Below, piece after piece: positions 40,620-53,000 of a stretch of 64,000 nt of DNA. Origin of the DNA: an uncultured Pseudomonadota bacterium (GTDB lineage Bacteria > Pseudomonadota > Gammaproteobacteria > Burkholderiales > JALYOK01); NCBI GenBank assembly GCA_902826775.1, contig CADEHE010000017.1:22162-86161 (forward strand), in the 5' to 3' direction. Every line of letters starts with the position of its first letter. Position 1 is the first letter of the stretch. Below the pieces are notes generated by a model that saw only the letters and a program-made list of their open reading frames with translations, did not search any database and was not told the DNA's origin. The translations under genes and the position numbers were made by a program.

Positions 40620-42152
40620 ATGAACGCTAAGTTTCTCGTTGCCGCTTGCGCGGCAGCCACGGGTCTGTTCGCGGCGCAAGCCATGGCAGCCAACGTGGGT
40701 GTCAATCCTGGTACCACCGTTATCGCTGCCGGCGCGTCTGCTTTGCGCCTTTCGTTCGGAAACGCCACGTTTGATCTGTGCGATCTCGCGGCCGGAGCGC
40801 CGAACCGCCCGATCGAGTTTCGCGATAGCGCTGCCGGCACCAGCCGCCGCGCTTATGTTTGCACCGTTAAAGCCGGCGTGACCGGCGTGCCCGCAGGTAC
40901 CCGCATTCTCGTGCACAAGCGCGATTCGGGTGGTTCCATCCAAGGCGTATTCCCAGTTTCGCGTTCGATTCCGATAGCGCGCATGAACTTGGGTGTGACT
41001 CCTTACAATTTCGACGATGGCACTGGTGTAGGTTTGCCGGCGGGTTGCAGTTTGAGCACTTTGGCCATTTTCTACCCCGCGCCGCAAGTTGCTCCGAGCG
41101 CCAACATCGTGCCGGTAATCTGCAGTGGCACGACCACGGACGTCGCGCCTGAAGCCGGCTTGTCTGACGTTGAGCCCGAACTGTTCCGCGGCGTCAACAA
41201 GGAAAGTGCCGCTGACCCTGATTGGGGCAAAGCGCCCGGCGACGCGACCGTTGTTGTCGACCGCCAAATCGGCGCGCAAGGTTTTGGTGTTGCGGTTAGC
41301 AAGAACCTGTACGACGAGTTGCAAGCGGTGCAGGGTTTGAACGGCGCCGACGACCTGCCCGGCCCGAATCAGCCGAGCATCAAGGCTGGCCAGATTACCG
41401 CCATGCTGAAAGGTACCTCGCAGAACTGGTCCGACCATTTCGCCACCATCACCGGCGCAGTGAAGGTCTGCCGCCGCGTCGCGGGTTCCGGCACGCAGGC
41501 GACCTCGAACGCTCTCTTTTTGCAGAATCCTTGCTTACCTACCGCAGCCAACCCGGCCGACAACACCAACGACGCCAACCCCAATAACAATACGCCTGCG
41601 ACCGCTGGCTCGCAGGTTGCGACCGGCGGCAATTACACGGTGGTGATGAACTCCGGTTCCGGTGATGTAATCACCTGCTTGACGACCGCACACACCCAGG
41701 GCGACAAAGCATTCGGCTGGCTGTCGTATGAAAATCGTGTCGCGTCAGACGCCACTAACTGGCGTTTCGTGAAACTGGATGGCGTTTCGGGCAACCACGA
41801 CGTCGATGCCGACAGTCCAACTGCTGGCGTCCAAGCGGAAAACTTTACCGATAACGTGGTCAACGGCGGATACGAAGGTACCTTCGAGTTTGTCTCGTTG
41901 CGCCGCAACCTCGGGGCCGCGAAGAACGCCCTGTGGGACGCGATCATTGCGCGCTTGAAGACGCCCGTTAACCTCTACCGCACGAATGCCGCCGATGGCG
42001 ATTTCTTGCCGGGTCTAGCTGCTCACATCCTGAGCGGTTTCACGCCAGCCCCGGGCGGTACGGATCAGCCGGTTATGCGCGCCACTCGCAACGGTGACAG
42101 CTGCTCGCCGCTGGAGCAGTTCTTGCCGGTTAACCCGACTGGTGGTGAGTAA
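40620..42152 (+). CDS. Secreted PstS-like (phosphate-binding-protein fold) protein
   Basis: About 510 residues with a strong ribosome-binding site (GGAGG) and signal peptide (AACAAATGLFAAQAMA). Parts of a periplasmic-binding-protein fold of the PstS type can be seen: IAAGASALRLSF near the start, GFGVAVSKNLYDELQAVQG, GQITAMLKGTSQNWSDHF, VCRRVAGSGTQATSNALF (about residues 280-297, the SGT phosphate-loop-like region) and FGWLSYENR. No ABC-transporter genes are adjacent, so it is not a normal transport subunit. It lies directly before a two-partner secretion pair. PstS-like or DING proteins near such systems are linked with phosphate starvation in pseudomonads. Confidence 0.72.
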   Translation: MNAKFLVAACAAATGLFAAQAMAANVGVNPGTTVIAAGASALRLSFGNATFDLCDLAAGAPNRPIEFRDSAAGTSRRAYVCTVKAGVTGVPAGTRILVHKRDSGGSIQGVFPVSRSIPIARMNLGVTPYNFDDGTGVGLPAGCSLSTLAIFYPAPQVAPSANIVPVICSGTTTDVAPEAGLSDVEPELFRGVNKESAADPDWGKAPGDATVVVDRQIGAQGFGVAVSKNLYDELQAVQGLNGADDLPGPNQPSIKAGQITAMLKGTSQNWSDHFATITGAVKVCRRVAGSGTQATSNALFLQNPCLPTAANPADNTNDANPNNNTPATAGSQVATGGNYTVVMNSGSGDVITCLTTAHTQGDKAFGWLSYENRVASDATNWRFVKLDGVSGNHDVDADSPTAGVQAENFTDNVVNGGYEGTFEFVSLRRNLGAAKNALWDAIIARLKTPVNLYRTNAADGDFLPGLAAHILSGFTPAPGGTDQPVMRATRNGDSCSPLEQFLPVNPTGGE

Positions 42153-42164
42153 GGCCAAGCTCGC

Positions 42165-42245
42165 AGCCGCGCCGCCTAACTAAATCGGCGCGGCTTCCAA
42201 GCAGACTTGAGGGCCCCGGTGAAGTTCACCGGGGCTTTTCCTTTT
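42165..42245 (+). terminator. Tandem hairpins with rho-independent terminator after the PstS-like gene
   Basis: The first hairpin (AGCCGCGCCG/CGGCGCGGCT, 42165-42174 and 42186-42195, 11-base loop) has no T-run. The second (GCCCCGGTG/CACCGGGGC, 42213-42235, 5-base loop) is followed by TTTTCCTTTT (42236-42245) and is a standard terminator. Confidence 0.88.
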
Positions 42246-42260
42246 CCGAAATCAATGGCC

Positions 42261-42294
42261 CGTTGCGGCTACTGCAACGTAACGTTCTAGTCAC
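42261..42294 (+). promoter_or_regulatory. Inverted repeat and weak Pho-box-like site before the TpsB gene
   Basis: CGTTGC/GCAACG (42261-42266, 42274-42279) is a 6-bp inverted repeat with a 7-base centre. Overlapping it, ACGTAAC-GTTC-TAGTCAC (42277-42294) has two TGTCA-like half-sites 11 bp apart, but the expected -10 position (AATCCT, 42305-42310) is poor and lies only 8 bp before the start codon. Weak evidence. Confidence 0.25.
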
Positions 42295-42317
42295 AATCTA
42301 ATGTAATCCTCGAGTTA

Positions 42318-44036
42318 ATGATCAGGGTTATTTGTTTAATCAGCGCGCTGTCTTTCTGCGATGCGCTCGCGCAAACCTCAGACGAAGCGCGCAGCACGTC
42401 CGGTGCCACCGCGTCGCCAGAGGCCGCACAAATGCCGTCCGAGCCTACCGAGAGGAGCTCATCCGCCACTGCAGCAGCTAAGTCAAAGGAGGGTCAGCCC
42501 TCGGGCGCCGTCAAAGAGTCCGACACGCGCTTCGATCTGCTCGAGTTTGAAGTTGTCGGCAACACCGTCTTGTCGGCGCTCGCCATAGAGCAAGCGGTCT
42601 ATCCGTTTCTCGGCGAAAACAAATCGATTGAAGAGGTAGAGAAGGCGCGCAAAGCACTTGAGCAAGCGTATCAAACCGCTGGTTACTTAACAGTATTCGT
42701 CGATATTCCCGAGCAGGACGTAAAGCAGGGCGTCGTGACCCTAAACGTTGCGGAAGGGCGAGTCGAGCGCGTGCGCGTCACGGGATCACGCTATTACTCG
42801 CTTGGCCGCATTCGTTCGAAACTGAACGCGGCAGCCGAAGGCACGGTGCCTTACTTTCCGGAAGTACAAAAAGATATTGCAAGCATGCAGGCGGCAGATC
42901 GCAAAGTCACGCCGGTGCTCAAACCCGGCCGAGCACCCGGGACGGTACAAGTCGATTTAAAAGTAGAGGATAAAAAGCCATTTCGCGGCAGCGTCGAACT
43001 GAACAACAAATACAGCCCTAACACGGAAAAGCTGCGCTTGGCCCTTTCGCTCAGCTATAGCAACTTGTTCCAGCGCGATCACAGTATTGGACTCAGCTTG
43101 CAAACCGCGCCGCAGGATCCTGATCAAAGTTCGGCGGTATCGCTCAGTTATATTCTGCCTGTCGAGGGGACGCGCAATGTCGTTGCGCTGTACGGCGTGC
43201 ATTCCAAGAGTAATGTCGCCGCTTTGGGCGAATTGAACGTCGTCGGTCCGGGCGACATCTTTGGCGTGCGTGCGATCTTGCCGCTGCGCGCGCGCGGAGA
43301 CTATTCGCATTCGCTGACGCTGGGCATGGATTACAAGAATCTCGGTGAGCGAGTTAGCCAAGGCGGAGATGTCGTTTCCGACAAGCCGATCCGCTACTTG
43401 CCATTCTTGGCGCAATACGGCGGGGCGTTGCAAGGCGATGCTGGGGTAACGCAGTTCGATGCGGGCATCACCTTTTCGTTGCGCGGTCTCTCGGAGCACG
43501 AAGTAGAGTGCTTACCCGGTGTAACGGCTGATCAGTTCGAGTGCCGCCGCTTTAACGCGCGCTCCAATTTCTGGTACTTCAAAGGCAACCTCAGACATAC
43601 GCACAAGTTGGCCAACAATTGGAGCGTGTTCGGCAAGATCGAAACGCAACTGGCTAGCGGCCCGCTCATTTCCAACGAACAGTATGTCGCTGGCGGCATT
43701 GATAGCGTGCGCGGCTACCTGGAGTCCGAGGCCTCTGGCGACAACGCGCTTTCTGGGCGCGTGGAGCTGAATTTGCCGCCCATGCCGGAAGAAGTGGGCG
43801 GTTACAAGGGAACTTGGATGGCGCTGGCATTCGTGGATGGCGCGCATCTTGAACTGAAAGATGCCCTGCCATCTCAGCGTGCCAGTTTTAGCCTATCGAG
43901 TCTTGGCGTTGGTCTGCGCATCGATGCTCTATCGACATTGAAGGCAAATTTCGATGTGGCTTGGCCGCTCAAAGAAACCGATAACGCGGAACGCCGGCAG
44001 GCGCGCGCTCACTTTAAGCTCTCATATGATTTTTAG
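42318..44036 (+). CDS. TpsB outer-membrane transporter (ShlB/FhaC/HecB family)
   Basis: A 572-residue outer-membrane transporter of two-partner secretion. It starts with a short signal peptide (MIRVICLISALSFCDALA), a linker, two POTRA domains (about residues 72-220: FDLLEFEVVGNTVLSALAIEQAVYPFLGENKSIEEVEKARKALEQAYQTAGYLTVFVDIP and VRVTGSRYYSLGRI) and a 16-strand barrel with the conserved plug-loop region VRGYLESEASGDN (about residue 464), ending in an aromatic strand (HFKLSYDF). No ribosome-binding site is obvious. The gene overlaps the TpsA start by 11 bp, so exoprotein and transporter are translationally coupled. Confidence 0.92.
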   Translation: MIRVICLISALSFCDALAQTSDEARSTSGATASPEAAQMPSEPTERSSSATAAAKSKEGQPSGAVKESDTRFDLLEFEVVGNTVLSALAIEQAVYPFLGENKSIEEVEKARKALEQAYQTAGYLTVFVDIPEQDVKQGVVTLNVAEGRVERVRVTGSRYYSLGRIRSKLNAAAEGTVPYFPEVQKDIASMQAADRKVTPVLKPGRAPGTVQVDLKVEDKKPFRGSVELNNKYSPNTEKLRLALSLSYSNLFQRDHSIGLSLQTAPQDPDQSSAVSLSYILPVEGTRNVVALYGVHSKSNVAALGELNVVGPGDIFGVRAILPLRARGDYSHSLTLGMDYKNLGERVSQGGDVVSDKPIRYLPFLAQYGGALQGDAGVTQFDAGITFSLRGLSEHEVECLPGVTADQFECRRFNARSNFWYFKGNLRHTHKLANNWSVFGKIETQLASGPLISNEQYVAGGIDSVRGYLESEASGDNALSGRVELNLPPMPEEVGGYKGTWMALAFVDGAHLELKDALPSQRASFSLSSLGVGLRIDALSTLKANFDVAWPLKETDNAERRQARAHFKLSYDF

Positions 44037-47000
44037 ATTTGTTGGCCGGTTTGAAATCGCAACCTTGGTTGCACTACACCTCTGCGTTGCAGGCGCTGCC
44101 GACCCGTTGCCGGCGACGAAACTTCCGATTCCGTGCGCGGGCGCCGCATGCGGGACTAACCCCAACCTAACAGTGCCGTTCGCTACGAGCGGACAAGCAA
44201 GCACCGCGGTTAACGGTGCGACGTTGACCGTCAATCAACTGAGCAATAAAGCGATACTAAACTGGCAGGACTTCAATATCGGTAAAGACGGATCGGTCAT
44301 ATTCAAGCAGCCTGGGGTGAGTTCCTCCGCGCTGAATCGAATTTGGCAGGCAGATCCAAGTGTTATCCAAGGTGCGCTCAAGGCCAATGGTCAGATCTTC
44401 TTGATCAACCAAAACGGGATTCTCTTCGATAAGGGAGCCCAGGTGAATGTGGGTTCCTTGGTCGCCTCAACGCTGAATATTACCGACGAATTGTTTCAAC
44501 AGGGTTTTTTGTCGGCAATCACGGATACCAGCCCGGTATCTGCTTTTGATGCCGTAACCGGACCGGACGGCACAGTGCTGAGCGGCAGCATTGTGGTCAA
44601 TGATGGCGCCACGCTCAGCGCCGATCAAAGCAAGAACGGGCGGATCATGCTGTTTGGCACAAACGTGCAGAACGGCGGATTGATAACCGCGCCCGATGGT
44701 CAAGTGGTTCTCGCCGCCGGCGAGAAGGTCTATCTTCTGGCCAGCCAAGATCCGAATTTGCGTGGGCTGTTTGTTGAGGTCGCTAATCCTTCGCTGAGCG
44801 CTCCCAACGCCGCAAGCGACTCTGCGGGCACGGCGAGCAACCTGCCTCTAGGGAAGATCATCGCCGAGCGAGGCAACGTTTCTCTCGCTGGCCTGGCTGT
44901 CAACCAGAACGGCAGGATTTCTGCGACCACGGCGGTAAACGCCAACGGTTCAATTCGCTTGCAAGCTGGCGATGCGCCGATTGGGGTCGAAGTCGAAAGC
45001 AGCGTTCCGCAGAGATTTTCAGGGCGACAGCGCGGAGGCGCACTCGCGCTTGGCAAAGACAGTATGTCGGAGGTGTTGCCTGATCTCGCCAGCAAAGCCA
45101 CGATCGATAGTAACGCGGTATTTAACCCGTCGGCTGTCACGCTCGCTGGAAAATCGATCCTGCATCAAGGCAAGATTCTCGCTCCAGGGGGCAAGGTCGA
45201 GCTAACGGCAGAGGATGCATCGGGCGCGCCGACGCGAGTGTTTCTGGCGGAGGGAAGCAGCATCGATGTGGCGGGCACGGTCAGCACGCTGCTACCCATG
45301 TCGCGCAATCAGCTGGAAGTCGAATTGCGCGGCGACGAGTTGAAGGATTTTCCGGTCCAGCGCGATGGCTTCTTGCGCGGTCAGAAAGTAACGATTGACG
45401 TTAGCCGTGGCACTACAGTCGCTGATGTAAGCAAGCAAGTCGCGGCGATACAACGCGGCGTCGGGGAGAAGTCTGCGCAAGGCGGAAACATTACTCTGTC
45501 GTCAGTCAATGAAGTTCTGATACAGCCTGGCGCTATATTGGATGTCAGCGGAGGCGAAGTCACTTATCAGAGCGGATTTCTCAACACCACGAAGTTGGTT
45601 GACCGGGACGGGCGCATTTTTGATATCGCGAGCGCGTCGCCCTTGCGCACATACGTAGGCTTGGCGGGTACCCATGTAGACGAGCATCCGGTTTGGCGTA
45701 CGAATCGTAGTTTTGGCGCTGATTCGACAAGCCAGTTCATTCCCAGCTTCGTCGAGGGGCAGAACGCCGGGCAAATTTCCGTCAGCGGGAAGGTCCTGCG
45801 TTTAGAGGGTCTGATGCGTGGAACCGCTACGGCGGGGGTAAACCAGCGCGAGGGCGGAAAACGCCCGCTCGCGGGAAAGCTCGCCGTGGGGACTGTATCG
45901 CCCAATATCGGATCGCCGAGCATGATCGATCTCGCTGTGTCGAAACCACTTTCGCCCCTGAGTTTCGACACTCCACCGTTGAATGACGGCGCTTTAGTTT
46001 TGACGGTCGACCAAATGCTCGGAGGCGGGTTGAGTCGGTTTGCCTTCTTCGCAGACGGACCGATCAATATCCCTGGCGACGTTGCACTGAATCTGTCGCC
46101 TGGCGGCGAGCTGGCTTTCACTGGACGCGGAATCGAGTTGCAAGGCAGCATCGTGGCGCCTAGTGGCAGTATCAGCCTCTCTAGCGAGGAAAGGGGCGGT
46201 GCTAGCGGCGATCTTCGCATTGGCTCCAGTTCATTGCTTTCCGCTCGCGGGCAGTGGGTAAACGATTCGCCGCTATTGCAGCTGCAACCCGGCAGCGGTC
46301 CGGCGCTGATCAATGGCGGCTCGATCAATCTGAGGTCCACGGCGAATCTTCTAATCGGCGATGTCGATGGCAATGGCGTGGTGCGACCGGCAGTGCTCGA
46401 CGTGTCGGGCGGCGGATGGCTGACCGACAAAGGGCAGTTGCGCAAGGGCAATGGCGGCTCTGTCGCGCTCGAGGTTCTGCAGACTCTCGATGTGACCAAA
46501 GACCCGGGGACGCTGCAGTTGGCGGCGGTAATACGGGCGCTTGCGCCGGGTAAAGGTGGGCGGCTCAGCATTAGCGCCGGCGAGGTGTTGCTCCGCAACG
46601 GCGCTCCTGTGACCGGCGCGCAGGGCAGTTATCTGGCCCCAGCGGATATTGCTACGTCCACGCAATTCGTTGCGCCATCTTGGATGTTCGGCTCCTTGGG
46701 TTTTTCTAGCTACGAGCTAACGGACACTCGTCGCGGATTAAGCATTGCGGATGACACGCAGATCAACTTAGCGGCGCCCTACCTGTTATTGGATTCGACT
46801 TTTACTTCACGCGAGACAGGTAGCGACATCTACTCATTTTCTTCCGAGGCCAGCGATGCGCAAGTGCGCACTCCGACCAACCTTGGTCTGCGGCACAACT
46901 TTGTTGCGCGCCCCGATGCAGTCGATTTCACGGTAAGAGTGGGGTCACGTAGCAGCATCACCGCGGATCCATTGGCGAACGTGTCGATCACTTCCTCCAC

Positions 47001-50000
47001 GGCAATATTTGCCGATGGAACGATCCGCGCTCCGGCCGGTAACATATCGCTGACGTTGCCTGAAGTGCCCACAGCGCTCTACGGTTATAACCCGCGTGGC
47101 GCGATTTGGCTTGGAGCGAACGCAAGTCTAAGCGCCGCGGGGGTGTTCGTTCCGGGCGCGAGCGCCTTGGGGCTGCGTGAAGGGCAGGTACTGCCTGGCG
47201 GCAGTGTTTCGCTCGCCGCCAACGAGGGGTACATCGTGATGGCGCCCGGTTCGCGCATCGACGTCTCTGGGGCCTCCGCGCAGATAGATGTGCCGCGCCA
47301 GGCGAGTAGTCCGCTTCAAGTGGGTAGCAACGCTGGGAGCGTTACTCTCGTGGCGGAGCAGGGCATGGTGCTCGGCGGCGAACTGCGCGCGCGCGCGGGA
47401 ACCGACCAGGCTGTTGGGGGTTCACTGACCGCGCGAGTGACTGACTCAGTGCGCGATCGTTCGGGTAACCCCGACTTGTTGTCGCAATTTCCTACCGGCG
47501 ATCGGAGCATCAGGGTTGCCCAGCAAACCGCGGCGTTTCCCGCCGAGTTTGAGTTTGGCGGCGACATCGACCTCAAGGCAGAGAACGGCATCGCCACGTT
47601 CAGCGTGGAGCAGACCAGTCTAGGCGCTTTTGCTAGCACTGTGCTGCGCGCTGACAATTCGGTGCAACTCGCGGAGGGTGTTGCGCTGAAGCAGGCGCGT
47701 TCACTGCAATTGGACGCACCCAACCTTGACGTTCCAGGCGGCGGCGCCACTTTGTCCGCGCCGTACGTTGCTTTAGGTCATAGCGTGAGCGCCCGAGAGG
47801 ACGCGCAGATCTTCCAACTTACGCCGGTGGCAAGCCCTGGCATCGGGTCGCTGTCCGTGCAGGCAGACGTGATCGATCTGCTCGGGTACATCGGACTGCG
47901 TGGGGTCGGCGATACGCTGCTGGCGGCGAGTCAAGCGATACGCACGCGCGGCGTTCGTTCGCCTTCGCTGGATCCGGCCCTAGCCAATGAGACCGGCCAA
48001 GACATCTTGAGCGGCGCGCTGCTGGCTGCCGGCAATATCACGCTGCGCAGTCCGCAGACCTATCCAACCAGTGCCTCTAGCTACCGCATCAAGACCGATA
48101 CTGGCGCCATTACCATTGATTCAGCGTCTTCTACTAATGGTCACCAAGGTATACTCTCAGCCGGTGGCGAGTTGAGCGTAGAGGCGCCAACGATCTTGCA
48201 GAGCGGTGTTTTGCGCGCGCCGTTGGGCACAATTAAGCTGGTCGCGGGCGCATCACTGACGCTGGCCCCGGGCAGTGTTACGTCGACGGCTATGACGCCG
48301 GCCGTGGGAGCGGTGCCGTATGGCCGCACGCAAAATGGTCTCGAGTGGCTGTTGGATTTGGGCGGTGTTTCGCGCCCGCTTCCCGCCCCGCCGCAAGCTT
48401 CGATTACACTCAACGCGCCTCAAACGGATATCCAAGCCGGTGCCGTGGTTGATTTGTCCGGTGGAGGCGATCTGTACGCCTATGAATTCGTTTCTGGCCC
48501 AGGCGGTTCCGCTGATACTTTGGCGGCCGTTGGCCAACAGTTCGCTGTCTTGCCCGCGCTTGGCGCCGGCTACGCTCCTTACGATCCGCACTATTCGTTC
48601 GGCAGCACAGTGCGCCCCGGCGATGCAATACAGATCTCGGGAGCAGGGGGGCTTCCTAGCGGGACCTACACCATGTTGCCGGCGCGCTACGCATTGTTGC
48701 CCGGCGCTTACCTGGTAACGCCAACCAGCGGATTCCAAGACTTGCAACCGGGAGATGTGGTGCGCAGGTTGGACGGTGTACCCATTGTGGCCGGGCGCCG
48801 TGCGGTGCTCGGTACCGACTTTGTCGATTCACGCTATAGCGGATTCACGGTTGAGCCTGGCACTGCCGCGCGCATGCGCTCCGAATACCGTGATTCGTTC
48901 GCCAATGCTTTTTTCGCGACCCAAGCGTTGCGGCGCGATACTCAAGTGCCACGTTTGCCGCGCGACGCCGGCAGCTTATCTGCGTTCGCGACGCAGTCCT
49001 TAGGTTTCGCCGGTGATTTCTTGACTACGCCGGCGAAAGATGGGCGCGGCGCCGTAGTAGATGTGTCGGCACAGAATCTAAAGATCGTGAGCACCAGAAC
49101 TGAGGATCCAAGCTTTGTGCAGCTAACCGTTGCTGACCTCAGCAATCTGAAGGCGGAGAGCCTGCTGATCGGCGGCACGCGCAGCCGATCTGATGCTGGA
49201 ACGCAAATCGCTATCGGCACGCAGCAGTTGGTGGTGGACACGGCTGGCAACGCGCTAAGTGCCCCTGAGATCATGCTGGCGGCAACCGATACCATCACGG
49301 TCAAGAGCGGTAGCGTGGTGGACGGCACTGGCTCGCTCGCTGCCGATGCACAACTTTCGCTGGTCGATCCTTCCGGCGGCACAGCCGGAGCTTTGGTGCG
49401 CGTCTCGGCTGCTGCGCTACCTGTCGCCCTGCAGCGCCCCGCTAACGTTGATCGCACGCGCGGTTCTATCGTGATCGATAGCGGCGCTGAATTGCGCGCA
49501 GCACGTTCTGTGCTGCTAGATGCCAGTAGCGATACCCGTGCTTTAGGAACGATTTCGTTGGGACAAGGCGGCGAACTGAGCGTCGGAGCGGGGCGCATCA
49601 GTTTGGGCGAAGTGGGCCAGGTGGCTGACGGCTTGATCCTCAACAATGATCAGTTAGCCGGACTCACCGGCTTGCGCAGCCTTAATCTGCGCAGCTATTC
49701 GAGCATCGATTTTTGGGGCACCGCGCAGCTCGCTGGGCGGGCGGTAACCCTTGATGCGGCAGCGCTGCTCGGATTGGACAATGCGGGGAAGGCCGCCACC
49801 GTTACGGCAGACCAACTGCGGTTTCAGAATTCCAACGCCAGCCTCGACCTAAGCACCACCGGCGGCACCGGCGCGCTAGTGGTTAGCGCAGACCAGCTCG
49901 TTCTTGGGGCGGGCGCGAAGACTATCCGGGGTTTTGCACAGAGCGATTTCACCGGGACATCCGAGATCTTGCTGGAAGGTCGCGGCGCGTTGAACGTAGA

Positions 50001-53000
50001 CGGCGCATTGAAGCTCGCGGCACACAGGATTGCTGGCGTCAGCGCAGCGGTTAACGAGGTGCGCAGCGCGGGGGCGCTAGAGATTGCGGGCCTCGCCAGG
50101 CCTGAAGATTTTGTTGCTACGCAAGGGCTAGGTGCGCATTTAAGCTTCGCGGGCGCCAGTGTTCTTCAAGGCGGCAACATCGATGCGCCTGCGGGAGTCG
50201 TTGAGCTGCGGGCGGAGGGCGCGAACGGCTCATTGCGCCTGGCCGCGGGCAGCGTGACTTCGGCGCCGGGCGCCACGCGCAACTTTGATGGGTTGGTGCT
50301 GCCGCTTCCTGCGGGTAAGGTGCGCTTGGTTTCTGCGCAGGGCGACGTTGAGCTGCAGCAGGGGGCGCTAGTCGATGTCTCCGCGCGTGGTGAGGCAGGG
50401 GCGGCCGGCTCGATCAGCGTCAGCGCGATCGGCGGCAACGCGTTGCTTGCTGGAAATCTATTGGCGACGGCGCAGTCGCCCGAACTCAGCGGCAGCTTTA
50501 GCTTGGACGCGAAATCAATCGGTGCCACCTCGGCTGGGCCACAGGATCTTGGCGATCTGATTTCCTTGTTGAACCTAGGGCAGTTTGATTTATCGCGGAC
50601 TTTCCGCGTGCGTGCTGGCGATCTGACCCTTCCAGCCGGTGAAGGGCGTGAGATGCGCGCGAGATCGGTGCGTGTCGTTGCCGACGCCGGCCGTATCGAT
50701 ATTCAGGGGGTGATTCGTGCCAACGCGCCGAAGGGGGGCGCTATCGAGATTGCCGCGCGCGATCAAATCAAGCTACACGCGGGCGCAGTGCTGGACGCGA
50801 GCGCGGCGCAGGCCCTGGATCGGGCCGGACGCATCAGTCTCGCAACGACTAGCGGCGACTTGGCGTTGGATAGCGGATCGATTGTGGCGCTTGGCAGTAG
50901 CGTCGCGCCGGGCGAGCTGTGGTTGCGCGCACCGCGCACGCGTAGCATAGGCGCTGCGCTCGACAATGAAGTCGCAGTAAGTAACATCGCCGCGGATTTG
51001 CGGGGTGCCGGCCGCGTCGTGGTCGAAGGATTCCGCGTCTACAACGCGGTCGATGCTACTGACTTGGCTACTTGGCAAGCAGATACCGATGCGTACATGC
51101 AAAACGCCAACACGATTCAGGCCCGATTGGCCACCGGCGCTACGCCCGTCGTTCTGCGGCCGGGAGTCGAGATTCGCAGCAACAACGATTTCGCGCTTGG
51201 TTCGAGTTGGGATCTCAGCACATGGCGCTATGGTGGTCAACCAGGCGCGTTAACGCTGCGTGCTGCGGGCAACTTGGATTTGGGGGTGCCGACGCCGCCC
51301 GCGTCGCAAAATGTCCGAGCGGCCTTCCAGGCGATTCTGAACGACGGATTTGATAGCAGCGCAGCGAATGCACAGTTGCTGAGCAATGAATCTTGGTCCT
51401 ACCGTCTCGTCGCAGGTGCGGATCTCGCTAGTGCGGACGCTTTGGCGCTACTGCCTCTGTCCCAGTTGTCCGAGAGCGCGGGTAACGTGACGCTGGCAGC
51501 GTCCAGCGTCGTACGCACGGGGACAGGTTCGATTGACATCGCGGCGGGTCGCGATTTTGTTTTGGGGAGGTCTGCCGGCGGCGTCAATCAATCGAGCGCG
51601 GCCGTCTATACAGCCGGGCGCGCTACAACCAACAATGATTTCCCCGTGCTCCTTGGCGATCCGAACGACCCGGCGGATGACTTCAGAGTACCCACCAATG
51701 CAAACTACCCGACCGCGGGCGGTAATGTTTCGATTCGCGCCCAACAGGATGTGCAAGGAGCAATCTCGCACCAATTGATTACGAACTGGTTGCAGCGGCG
51801 CGGGCGAACGAATGCTCAGACCGGCGATATTCTGACGAACTTCAATACCAGCTGGCACATCGATTTCAGCAGGTTCCAGCAAAATGTCGGTGCTTTGGGC
51901 GGTGGCAATGTGAACGTTGAAGCCGGTCGCGACGTGATCAATCTTTCCGTGGTTGCCCCGACGACGGGCAGGCTAGGCGGAACCGCCGAGCCGCAGCCAG
52001 ACGGCTCCGTACGAATGCGGGTGCTGCCGGAGAACCTCGTTGTTCTTGGTGGTGGAGACATCAGGATCGATGCCGCACGCGACATCGCCAGCGGCGTCTT
52101 TTTTGTGGCGCGCGGGCAGGCAAACTTAACGGCCGGTGGCAGCATTCGCGAAGGGCGCACGGCGGCCGATACCGGCGGCAACTCCGATAGCCCGATTCAC
52201 ACCATCCTGGCTTTGGCAGACGGCGATTTCAAATTGCATGCTGCCGGTGATATCAAACTCGAAACGGTGCTGAACCCGACCGCGATTCCGCAAGCGTCCA
52301 CGGGCACGCAGCCCTTGTCCCCGAACGAAAGAACCTATTTCTTTACCTACTCTGACCAAGCTGCCGTGAGCGCCACCGCCCTGACAGGAGGTGTGTTGTT
52401 CAATAACGACGTGCCGCGACTGATCGACTCGGCATTGCCGCGCGGCTTCGGCAACACAGGAAGAGATGGTATTCGCGCCTCCAGTGAGGAGGAGCGCAGC
52501 TTTACCACCTATGCGCCTACGCTGGCCGCTTACGCGATAGAGGGCACCATCACTCAGCGGCTTGGGGAGACGTACCTGTTTCCGGCGGCGCGCGGCAATC
52601 TGAGTCTTCTCGCCGGGGAAAACGTAGACCTTGCTGCACCTGGCGTGGCCATTAAGATGTTGGATGTGTCGCTTGGTTTGCTCCCCTCACCGTTGAGCAT
52701 TCCAACCGCAGGTGTGCCTACCTTCAATCCGATAGCGGCGCGTTTGACGAGTTTGGGGCCGCAATCGCATGCCGATCCCTTGTTGCACTCGGGCGATAGC
52801 CAGCTCAACCGCATTGTGGCGCTGGAGGGCGATATTGCCGGCGCTTTCATGCTGCCCAAAGCGACACGCTTCAAGGCGGGGCGTGACATTACAAATATCA
52901 CATTCGTTGGTCAGAACTTGGAAGCATCAGATGTCACTGCGCTCAACGCCGGACGTGACGTAGTGTTTCCCATTGTTCGTGACGCCAGCGGTGCGATCTC

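Noticed and set aside
45567..46598. Minus-strand open frame of 343 codons within TpsA
   Set aside because: Repetitive GC-rich beta-helix coding leaves antisense frames open; the protein is Pro/Ser-rich with no domain or start signal.
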